This document shows, piece by piece, positions 52,007-61,366 of a DNA stretch of 64,000 bases (within the stretch, counting starts at the first letter, position 1; the number at the start of each line of letters is the position of its first letter). The notes beneath the pieces were generated by a model. It saw only the letters and a list, made by a program, of their open reading frames with translations, was not told the origin of the DNA and did no database searches. The stretch is from Chondrus crispus (taxonomy: Eukaryota > Rhodophyta > Florideophyceae > Gigartinales > Gigartinaceae): positions 226,815 through 290,814 of the forward strand of contig NW_005178579.1 of NCBI RefSeq assembly GCF_000350225.1, given 5' to 3'. Both the position numbers and the translations under genes were made by a program.

Positions 52007-53384
52007 ATGGGAGGCAAACAGAGTTCCGAAGCCGGCGCCGCCGAGCCCAAGGTCGATCTCGCCGAGATCCTCAAGGAGAACACCTACTATCCTGAGAAGG
52101 CCGCCAAGTACCCCTACTTCCTAGTCCAGCTGTCCGAGACGGAGGAGCTAGAATACAAGGGCGCCCTGGTGTCGGACGCCATCGTCGAGTACATCAAGGC
52201 CCACGACGTCACACACATCATCGCCCAGACGCACGGCTGGAACACCCCGCCCGACAAGGCCGTGGCCGTCCCCTTCACCGAGTTCATGGGCGGCATGCAG
52301 AACGACGCCGCCATGCCCGACGGCGACCACTTCCGCCCCATCTTCGTCGCCTTCATCTGGTCGGCCCTGCCCATCGAGTTTGTGCGCGCCGACGACGCCC
52401 TCACGCGCACCGAGCTGCTCGCCGCCGCCGAGAAGGAAGCCACCGGCGAGGAGACCGACATTGCCAAGGCCGCGCTCGCCGCGAAGAAGGCCATCGAGGA
52501 CGACAACCCCGACGATGAGGACCTCGCCAACCAGCTCAAGATCCTCGCGGACGACTCGAGGAACGACTCCGATTCGGACGACGACGAGGACTGCGACGCC
52601 AAGGTCCGCCGCCTCAAGGAGGAGGCCGTCGTCCAGAAAACAGGCTTCTTCGGCGCCATGTCCAACGTCGCTAAGATCATCCTCAACCCGTTTCAGCACT
52701 TTGCCTTCGGCCGCTTCATGGCCCGCGGCCAGCGCACTGGTAAGGTCATGGAGAAGGTCTTGGGCAAGCTCATGGTCGCCAACGGCGACGTCAAGACCAA
52801 GGTCTGCCTCATGGCCAACTCGCTCGGCGCCCACGTCCTGGCGAGCATCCTCAACAAGCCGCAGACTCTGCCGCACAAGATCCACACCGTCTTCTTCGTG
52901 CAAGGCGCCATCACGCGCGAAGTGTTCGCGGACACGAAGAAGTTTTGCGCCATTACCAATAACGTCGCCGGCCCCATCATATGCACGCATAGCGAGAGGG
53001 ATCTCATGCTCAAGAACGTGTTCGGCATGTTCTTTGGTTCGGCTATCGGCCTGAGCGGCGTGGAGCGCGGCCATTCTATCCTCATGAAGGGCTTGCGACA
53101 GGCCGGGGAGGAGCCGTACAGATTCGCGTGCGGCGAGTGGACGAGCGTTAACGGGACTCAGTACGTGCCGCGAATTTTTGAAGCGAGCTTTGTGGGTGGG
53201 TGAGGTTCAGTAGTCGAGGACGATTTCTAACCAGTTTCATTGTATTTTTTTCTCTTATCGCAGGTTTATCGATGAAGGTAACGCGATCGCTGGCGGACAT
53301 GGAGACTTCAAGGAAGACGAAACCACGAGCTGCTACTGGGCTGCGATCTGCACTGAAGTCGAAGATTCTTGTTACGATATGTAA
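52007..53384 (+). CDS. Alpha/beta-hydrolase-fold protein, two exons, N-myristoylation signal
   Basis: Exon 1 is 52007-53199 and exon 2 is 53264-53384, with a 64-bp GT-AG intron (GTGAGG...TTATCGCAG); the product has 437 residues. Without splicing the frame stops at 53203, four bases into the intron. Splicing adds FIDEGNAIAGGHGDFKEDET. It starts MGGKQSSE (Gly2 with Ser6: myristoylation type), suggesting membrane attachment. The fold shows IIAQTHGWNTPP (oxyanion side, about residue 76), the nucleophile elbow ANSLGAH (Ser272; first Gly of GxSxG replaced by Ala), a likely acid Asp332 in HSERD and His410 in GGHGDF, supplied by exon 2. Residues 130-210 form an acidic helical insert, a probable lid. 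Substrate unknown; lipase- or esterase-like activity is inferred from the triad. Confidence 0.85.
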
Positions 53385-53654
53385 TTTGCGCGGATATGAG
53401 CATAAGCGGTCATTTGGACACGCGGTAGGATGCACATGAGGTCGTTACAGTACATCAAAATTGCTTGTGTAGATTGTTGGCGTGCGTGGGTGTGTGTGGT
53501 CTATTGCAGAACCCCAGGATGGAAGCAGTAAAAAGCGTCTGGATGCAAACAGCATGCGATGAACAAGGGAACAGGTTTGGGTATTTTGACTGGAAACAGG
53601 GAGACACTTCGATGGTGACGTTGTGGTTCTGTGCCATTGCTTCCATTCCATTTA

Positions 53655-56282
53655 CCCCTCCCACAAGGGCAATCTGGGACACGTATTGAGTAATGCAAAA
53701 CTGCCGCTCGCCAAAGTGCCCTGACTGCCAGCCACACGTCGTTAAACCATTGGCAGCGGACCTCGGCAGAAGGAACACTCAAAAAAGGGAGATTTTATTA
53801 TCTTGATTGAACGCAATTCCGACTTTTGTTATCGAGGAACCGCAGCTCACGACAGGTCAAAAACGGTTAACTTGGGACACTCTTCTCCCAGCCATTGCAG
53901 CGACTCACAGCCATCGTAAGAACACAACTGATGATTTCACATACCGCAGTTTCTGCAGGATAGGCCCGCAGCACCGGCGTAACCCTTTTGCGTTTCCTCG
54001 TCGTCCCAACGTCTGCTTTCCCGACCCGTTGAGCTCGGGCATTTGCGTTCAAACCTGCTGTACGTTGCTTCCTTTCACGCGTTTCCTCCCTACGTCTATC
54101 GCGCTCCAAGAGCTTCCGCTGACGCCTTTCATCTTTCTCTCTACGCTCCTTAGCAAGACGCAGCACCCTAGCTTGCCGGTCAACTTCGCGCTGCCGCTTG
54201 GCCTCCTCTCGCGCTTCATTCTTTTCGTGACGCCTCCTCCATGCGTCTTCCCTTTTTATCTTTGTCTCTTCCAAGGCTTGTGCTAAGTCTGCGGCCCTCT
54301 TCTCACGCAATGCAAGAGTGTTTTTGTGCGTGAGGTACTGCGCGGGGGCGCCGCAGTACAGCATGACTCGCTTACGCAATGGAACATTTGGGAACGCTGC
54401 GCTTCTAGAGAGGGGGTCGGGAATTATGCTGCGCAAGATTGAAGATGTTGTAGTTCGCTGCTGCAGTGTGCTCGAAAGATCTGCCAGCAATTGCTGTGGT
54501 TGGGCAACTGTGTTCACAATGTGACGTACCTCTTCGACAGTGTGATTATCGCTCTGGCGGAGCATGACAGAAGTTAAACGGGATGCCACACCACTTTTGT
54601 TAACTCTTTCTCGGTACTGCATGCCTTGCTCACGTCTTGTGTCGTTATTCGTCTTAAACTGCTTGGCTACGCTTGGATTTAAAGGAAATAAACCACATTC
54701 CCGAAACGAACGCTTCGCGTCCTCACCGGTTATGGCATCGTGTGCGACAACCCCCAGCATTAGTTTGAGCTTAACTGTTTTTGTATTAGTGAGGGCCATT
54801 TTGCCAAGCTCGGACTTCGTCTCTCGGATCGAATGTTTGAACTTTTTGTTCACAAATTTGTCGCACGGCTGCAAAACATGCGATGTATTCGCTGGAGCTT
54901 GCACCACGTCAATATTGTGGCTCACACACCGTCGCAGCCACTCGACCCCATTTCTAGAGCTATGCCCATCGAGCGTTAGGAGAATCTTTTGAGATGGGTG
55001 TACAAATTTCCTCACAAAACTGTTGAAATGGTCAATAAACGCTGCAAGTATTTCCATCTCCATGCTTCCGTTATCGGTGAGTTTGTGAACGCCGTTGTCT
55101 GGAAACCATTGATTTTCACAAAGCTTGTGTGGTAGTCCATCTTTGTCGCAGTATACATCTCGAGGCAGCGGCTCAAACCAGTCAGCGTATTTGCGCTTCC
55201 CACTGATGACAAAGAACGGTGGAGCTTTGAGACCGCTTGCAGACACCGCTATGACCGCCGTCACATGTCTCCCTGAGCCCTTCGAATTGCCTGAGTTGCG
55301 AAACCCTCCATGATGCGTGGAGGAGGACCCGTATACTTTTTCTCTTTTGCCATGCTCTGCATCAATGGATGTTTCGTCCATATTCCATACACGGTCTGGG
55401 TCCTGCATTAATCCCGGGTTTGATACTTCGAGACGACGTAGCACCTGAAAAAAGGTGTCAACATGATAGTAGTTTTCCCCTTTCAATCTTGCGTTGTCCT
55501 TGTCTTCTTGGTTGCGGTATGCCAGTTCACGATGCCTAGCCCGAAAAGAACGTATTACATCCGGGCCAGGGATACCATTTTTCCATCCCGGGCGTCCATC
55601 GCTGGCAATCTTGGTCATCAAAGTCTTGAGCATATCATCATTGATTGCGAACCCTCGCGACGCCGCACAGACGATTTGGTCCGATAGCATCTGCTCTTCG
55701 ACTGCAGATAGAACCGATTTCCTTCCTGGTACTGTAATAGTGGTGTCTATGTAAGCATGAAGCTGCTCGTGGTCGCGCTCTCGTATAAGCTTGGCGAGGC
55801 GGCCAACGGTAGACTTCGAAACAGAAGTCATTTGAGCAACTTGACGAATTTTTCTGTTCTGTCGGAGAAGTCCAACCGCTAACCGTCTTTTTTCTGTTTT
55901 TGCCTGTTGCCGCTCTGCTCTGTTCTTTAGGTTTGACGTTTGCTTTCGCATTGAAGGTGCCATATTGTTGAGAGCGAGATGTGAGAACCATTCATCCCAT
56001 TTTACGCGTGCATGAGGTTGAAATAGTATGCAAAAGGAGCACAGTGTTCGAACAGGCCGTGTTATTGTTTGTTTGCATGCTTTTTCGTATTTTCATGAGT
56101 TTGGCGGGAAGCCAAGCGCAAGACCTGTTCGGGATTGGATCAACGGTCGGTGCATTACGTCTGGATCAAGGTAGAAGGGATATCACTATTAAACATTGAT
56201 CACATAAGGGGAACTGTGTAGATTTGCATCGATTTTGGCGTCCCAAATTGCCCTTTGTCCCAAAAATCCCTTTTGGGAGGGG
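53655..56282 (-). mobile_element. Pogo-type element with intact transposase
   Basis: The left end CCCCTCCCACAAGGG...TGGGACA and the right end (minus strand) CCCCTCCCAAAAGGG...TGGGACA form imperfect inverted repeats, with TA outside both (53653-53654, 56283-56284). The size of 2,628 bp suits one pogo transposase gene. The ends are shorter and less exact than those of the other elements, so boundaries are moderately certain. Confidence 0.6.
53867..55963 (-). CDS. Pogo-type DDE transposase, intact
   Basis: 698 residues from ATG 55963. A Lys/Arg-rich N-terminal helix-turn-helix (RQVAQMTSVSKSTVGRLAKL) is followed by a CENP-B-type domain (EEQMLSDQIVCAASRGFAIN, GPDVIRSFRARH). Catalytic Asp196 (WNMDETSID), Asp332 (LLTLDGHSSRNG) and Asp368 (LQPCDKFVNKKF) are 35 residues apart in the second pair, as expected for the DDE superfamily-1/pogo type. 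Residues about 550-650 are a long Arg/Glu/Lys coiled coil, then a basic tail (TTRKRKRVTP). No stop or frameshift: the only full-length transposase in the window. A gene fragment at 59.4-60.6 kb belongs to the same subfamily. Confidence 0.88.
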   Translation of the reverse strand: MAPSMRKQTSNLKNRAERQQAKTEKRRLAVGLLRQNRKIRQVAQMTSVSKSTVGRLAKLIRERDHEQLHAYIDTTITVPGRKSVLSAVEEQMLSDQIVCAASRGFAINDDMLKTLMTKIASDGRPGWKNGIPGPDVIRSFRARHRELAYRNQEDKDNARLKGENYYHVDTFFQVLRRLEVSNPGLMQDPDRVWNMDETSIDAEHGKREKVYGSSSTHHGGFRNSGNSKGSGRHVTAVIAVSASGLKAPPFFVISGKRKYADWFEPLPRDVYCDKDGLPHKLCENQWFPDNGVHKLTDNGSMEMEILAAFIDHFNSFVRKFVHPSQKILLTLDGHSSRNGVEWLRRCVSHNIDVVQAPANTSHVLQPCDKFVNKKFKHSIRETKSELGKMALTNTKTVKLKLMLGVVAHDAITGEDAKRSFRECGLFPLNPSVAKQFKTNNDTRREQGMQYRERVNKSGVASRLTSVMLRQSDNHTVEEVRHIVNTVAQPQQLLADLSSTLQQRTTTSSILRSIIPDPLSRSAAFPNVPLRKRVMLYCGAPAQYLTHKNTLALREKRAADLAQALEETKIKREDAWRRRHEKNEAREEAKRQREVDRQARVLRLAKERREKDERRQRKLLERDRRREETRERKQRTAGLNANARAQRVGKADVGTTRKRKRVTPVLRAYPAETAVCEIISCVLTMAVSRCNGWEKSVPS

Positions 56283-56415
56283 TACATGATCTCCTTTCCT
56301 TTTGGGGAGGCTTATGATGATGCAAGGTCACCCGATCTACTGAAAACCATACAGTATTGTCCTCTTGACCCAATGAGACGTCCGTGACTTACAGTACTGC
56401 GTTTTTTGCAGCACC

Positions 56416-56467
56416 AAAAATAACCTTTTCTGCTTGTACTACAGTACAAGCAGAAAAGGTTATTTTT
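56416..56467. repeat. Perfect 25-bp-arm hairpin
   Basis: AAAAATAACCTTTTCTGCTT... pairs without mismatch with its complement around a 2-nt spacer AC. The remaining 56285-56815 shows no coding feature; it is upstream sequence of the next transposase gene. Confidence 0.95.
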
Positions 56468-56815
56468 TAGAAATTTGTCAGACGGAGGGCATCAACGCAC
56501 TACATACAGTAACTTTAGTCCATACAGTACTGTATCATCGGGCTCCGAAAACATGAACCACGTCGTAATTGTGAACCTAATTCATCGTTAATTGGGTGAC
56601 AAAAACTGCTTGCTGTCAGCCCTAAATGTGGTTCTATTCGTCTACTGCAGAATCGGCTCTTTATATTTAAATACAAATCAGCTAACGAGTTTGCGCGCGC
56701 TTTTTCCCATAGAAACACATCCCTTCCCAATGCTCCGACCGACTTTAACATTCCACACGCCTTGCCCTAACGCTCGAGATTTGTCTTGTGCCTTTCCCCC
56801 ATCAGCGGCTAACGG

Positions 56816-58515
56816 ATGGTATCGAAACGCGTTTGCGCCCCTCCGGGGCACAAGGGAGTGAACTCTGTTCCAGTCCAACAAGCTCTCGCCCACTACCACA
56901 ATTGGCAACTCTCAATAAGAAAGTGCGCAACGATGCACCACGTTCCCTACTCTACCCTGCGTCGCGCTGCACAGCCGAAACAATCTGCAGCAACCCCACA
57001 AGGCCGCCCACCTGTGTTATGCGCCTCAGAAGAAGCGTTTATTGTGGATGCCGCGCTAGACTTTTTGCAAAAAGGCACACCTTTGTCACGAGAATGCTTG
57101 AAGTCTCTTGTTGCTACTTTTGTACAATCCCTCCCTCTGCAGCGACAAAAAAAGATACCATTTAAAAATGGAAGGCCTGGGAATGGCTATTTGCACAGAT
57201 TCTTTGCACGGCACTCCAGGCTAACACTCAAGCGCAGGTCAAGTCTAGAAAAAGCGTGTCAATTAGCGATGTCGCCATCAAACTTGGCATCACATTTCGT
57301 GCGTCTCGCACAAGTGTACAAGGAGCTTAAGATAACGTCGGCTGAACAAATTTTTAACATTGACGAAAGCGGCTTTTCCACACGTATAGCCGCACGCGCT
57401 CGAAGCAAAGCTGTGTTTGACGCGAGTGGGAAAAGTAACTCAACCGAATTAAAGTGGTCTGGCAATGCTGGGCATGTCACCATTATGCCAGTTGTGTCTG
57501 GAGACGGGCGGGCTTGGAGCCCACTTACAGTGCTGCCTGGCAAAAAACCAAACACCGCATTCGCTCTGACGGAACGAGAGAAACTCCTGCTAGCTTTCTC
57601 CCTCCCAATTTCTATTGCGTGTACCGGGAGAAGGCTGTTGTGAACTCCGAAATCTTCTATCATTGGACATTAAAGTTTCTGGAGGAGACCAAAATACTGC
57701 GTGAGAAACACCGCCACATTGTTCTCACAATGGATAGTTACGGTGCCCAATGCACGTACAGGTTTCTTAACGCCCTCAAGAACGGCCGTGTTGTTGTCAT
57801 CGGTCTGCCCGCCCACACAAGTCACAGGACTCAAGTGCTCGATTATGCGGTTTTTTCGCCATTCAAGACGTCGTTTCGAAACTTGTTGAACAGTAGAGCG
57901 TATTGCGTTGCGGGAAAAACGAATGACATCTACACACTCTGCGAAATACTGACACGGGCGTACTACGAGTCCGTCCGTCTGGACAATATCATAAGCGGTT
58001 TCGATGCATGCGGTGTGTGGAAAAGAGGACATGGGGGAGCTAATGCTGGTGTGATCCGGCAGACTGATATCACCAATTTTGAGAGGGATGAAGACCAGAC
58101 GGCAGCATTCGACACATACAAGGATCTTGTCAAAGCATTCACACATTCCCGAAATATGCTGCGCAGTGACAGCAGTGTCATTGAAAGCGGTACTTTGATA
58201 ACGAGATCAGGAGCTTTATTGACAAGGGATGATGTACTCAAGGTGCTTGAAGAGCGTTCTTTGCAGCGCCAAGAAGCAGCGTTGCAGCGTGAGGTGCGGG
58301 CGGCCGAAGCAGCCGCAAAAAGGGCACAGAAAGAGCGGGAGTTGGAGGAGAAGCGTCAGCAAAGGGTGGAGGAGGAGGCGCGAAAAGAGCAGCACCGCAT
58401 CTGGCTTGCTCAAATGTCTGCTCGAGCGGAGCGTCTGAAAGCTAACCGGCCCCAGCGTCGGGCCCAGCGCCAGGTTGCTGCGAGGCTAAAAAGCAGCTAT
58501 TCAGGCAGCGAATAA
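56816..58515 (+). pseudogene. Second pogo-type transposase, one frameshift
   Basis: From ATG 56816: helix-turn-helix with a Tyr-Ser-Thr turn (ATMHHVPYSTLRRA), a CENP-B-like part (FFARHSRLTLKRRSS), D in EQIFNIDESGFS (Asp183). Near 57590-57610 the frame slips and the same protein continues in the next frame (NFYCVYREKAVVNSEIFYHW), with the second D in IVLTMDSYGAQCTY and the third in TQVLDYAVFSPFKTSF. The C-terminus is a long Glu/Arg/Gln coiled coil (QREVRAAEAAAKRAQKEREL). The His usual after the second Asp (DGH) is absent. Terminal repeats were not identified. It is a different subfamily from 53867-55963. Confidence 0.75.
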
Positions 58516-58844
58516 CCTGTGCAACCAAGTCACTGATCAATTATGAATAAAATTCGTGGGGCGAAAATATCATATGTGATCCACATTTTCAGCACAGTGA
58601 GGCTCATAACGGCTACTTGTTCATGGGAAGCGATGGCGTTGTTACGGTTTTCCTGTATTTCAACAGCCAATCCCAAAGCGATGTATGGATTTAGAGGCAT
58701 GCTTTGGAGCTTTGTACCAAGTTGTAGGAGAATTGGACAATTTCTTCATTATTTACCATTCAAGATGTTGAGACTGATCCATAATATGGTACCCCCTAAT
58801 ACCGTTCTGCAGACCCGACTTAGAGTGGACCGACCCCTTATTGG

Positions 58845-58892
58845 GTCCATTCAAAGAGTCCATTCAAAGAGTCCATTCAAAGAGTCCATTCG
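58845..58892. repeat. 13-bp minisatellite GTCCATTCAAAGA, about 3.7 units
   Basis: Three exact units and a partial fourth. The stretch 58516-58989 around it has no recognised gene. Confidence 0.95.
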
Positions 58893-58989
58893 AGGGCTGC
58901 GGTCCCCGCACTGTCAGCCCAAACGAGTGTCTCTCTGTAATGTACACTGTACTGTAGCGGTACAGTACTTGCACACTTCTCGCAGACCG

Positions 58990-59305
58990 CATCGCTCTTG
59001 TCACGCGTCGGCGCCCGCACAACTCGGAGACCGGTCCGGCTCGTGCTTCGTTCGTTGCAATCCCGAGCGCCACGTGTTGGTCAGACCACTCGGGTCAACA
59101 GTGGGACTCTAGCCTGGCCCCAATTTGAGTGAGCTGTCCAATCAGTGAAGAGAAATATTCCGGTCCAGAGAATTCCTGCTACGGTGGTTGCCGTCTTTGA
59201 ACAGCCAAACAGTTCCTCATTGTTGGTCCGAGTCTTCCCGGTACTGTAAGAGTACATACAGTACTGTTGTGACCACCTACCGTACACGTACAGTACCCTT
59301 CTCAC
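58990..59305 (-). repeat. Dispersed repeat, copy 2 (empty MITE site)
   Basis: Inverted, near-identical copy of 50537-51085 without the 246-bp MITE. The insertion point corresponds to 59024-59026 (CGA on the minus strand). From 59306 to 59448 GGCTTAATTTGGGTAGC and GGCTCAATTTGGGTAGCC repeat in tandem-like fashion, possibly the end of the next pogo remnant. Confidence 0.85.
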
Positions 59306-59448
59306 CGGCTTAATTTGGGTAGCTTTAGAATTTTCCTAAAATCGGCTATTTTACCCCTGTACTGGCCAGATTTTTAGTACCAAAAAATCTCTCTTTGACT
59401 GCTCCAAGTACCATCCGGCTCAATTTGGGTAGCCATACCGCAGCACTT

Positions 59449-60640
59449 TTACCTAGGCTGCGACAAACCGAGGATACTTTGTGCTGCGGCATGTTGCGGA
59501 CCGGTATCGCGACTCTCCCCTTTCCCCTTGACACTAGACCGACTCCGTGTCGGCCACTGACTCAGGGGAACATCGTCCAAAGAATCCGAAAAACTGCTCT
59601 CTAGGTTTCGAGCGACCTTCGTCTCTCCAGCAGGATCTACGTTTTCTTTGTCACAAAAAGACTCCCTCGACATCACCCTGCTGTGTGTCTTGATAGCCGG
59701 TGAGCTCGCGTGTTCGCGATTTGAAGTGTCGTTACCCTCCGACAGCCTTTGAGAAACATTCGAAGTGAGAACAGCCGCTCCCTGCATTTTCCACTATTTT
59801 TACGTGCCGTGAGAGTGCAGAATGCCGTTTTAGGGGCCCGGATTTCGTGTGATAGTATGTTCTGGACTCTGTAATTGGACTGGAGAAGACAAGCAACCTG
59901 TGCGAGAGCGCGGGAGGCGGGTAGCCCGCCGTCAGTCAGTTTGTGAATTTCTTTTTGTAGTTTGAGATTTTGCGTCTGCATGACCCCATGTGAGGTCCAA
60001 CTGACAAATTGCCGCCCTGTACTGGGATATGAGATATCAGATCGTGTGTCGAGGCCACTTGGAGCACTATCAGAGGAAGCAAGGTATATAAAACGGTAGT
60101 CCATAGGCCAAATACAGCATTTGACGAACGACGCTCAAGCATCCTCGGGTGTGATGGACTGGTGGCCTGCAACTGCCAGTTTGATTTGGTAAGATGTAAT
60201 CGCCCATGACAATTGGCTCATAGAGAGCAATTCGTCCCTCGTCTTCCGCACTGTTTTCTGAAATGAGCGATTCACAAATTGGTCGCAGGGTTGGAGAATA
60301 TGCTTTGTGTTTGCGGGGAGCCGCACAACGATAATATTCAATCTTTCACACGTCTCAAGCCACTGTAGCCCATCACGGGAGCTGTGTCCGTCCACCAACA
60401 GCACAATGTGCTTATCTGAGGAGATGGTTTTTCGAGCATGCTTGTTTATGTGCTCTGCAATTTTGACGATTATGTTTCGATCCACGGATCCATTCTTTGT
60501 TACGTGAAGAGATGTGTCTGAGGGAAACCACTGTGACCCACAAAGCCAATGGGGTATTCCTCTTGAGTCAGTAAAGTCAAGTTCGATCAGGAGATCCTTC
60601 CAAGTGTGGGATAACTCCTCTCCGCCCTGGGTTGGGTGAG
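59449..60640 (-). pseudogene. Third pogo-type transposase, 5'-truncated
   Basis: The readable part covers the C-terminal half of the catalytic domain: GIPHWLCGSQWFPSD, HIVLLVDGHSSRDG (second Asp) and HILQPCDQFVNRSF (third Asp), matching the intact transposase at 53867-55963. A TGA at 60135-60137 interrupts it. The first Asp and the helix-turn-helix are missing because the GC-rich element at 60.7 kb cuts in near 60605-60640. Downstream frames (59673-60104, 59449-59787) may be the shifted C-terminus. Confidence 0.7.
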
Positions 60641-61366
60641 AGGCAGAGGCTTTAGCAAGGGAGCACGCGGCGCGGACGCGACGCGCCAATTGAACCGATC
60701 GGACGAGCTCGCGAAAAGGGAGTGGCTCACTGGCCGGCTACGCGCAGTCGCCCCGTGGTGCGTGGACGGGAGCGACCGGTAACGGGTTAGAAGCCAGCGC
60801 GCGCCACAGACAACCGAAAGCGGACGTACGTAGGCGCAAAAGAGACGGGGGCGAGCTTGCCCCCGTTTACTGGTGGGGACGGGTGCCAGGTCTTAACCCC
60901 GCAGAGGGACGCCTCGGACACCTGTCCCAGTACAGTAGTACAGTACCTGCCGCCTAGTGCGTGCCGGGTACTGTACACAATTAAAAAACTAGCGCCATAA
61001 TTGCTACTACCGCACGGACGCTGCTACTACACGTGTGCACTACTGTACACGCGTGTTGCTTACAGACTACTGCACGGACGACACGTGTGCTAACGCGCAC
61101 ACGTAACACGCATAGACTACCGCTCGGACGACACGTGCACTACTGTACACGTACGCCAGATTACGACCGCTCGGCATGCGCGCGCGCTCGCTACACGTGG
61201 GCACAGCCGTCCACGTGTATACCGTATACGGCCGTCCCATGACCTCCGCGCGCTCGCGCCGGTCATTATACTACAGACCTCTTCCCTTAGCTTTCGCTAC
61301 GTCCCCGTAGCGACCCTCTACTCGAGCGCGCGGGTCCGTTCCGGACGTTTCCTTCTATCGCGCACG

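Noticed and set aside
52148..53085. Minus-strand ORFs over the hydrolase gene (190-308 codons)
   Set aside because: Codon-bias shadows of a gene with clear fold motifs and a spliced second exon.
53200..53439. Separate 79-codon ORF after the hydrolase gene
   Set aside because: It overlaps the intron and reads exon 2 in the wrong frame. The spliced frame gives a family-consistent end with HGDF.
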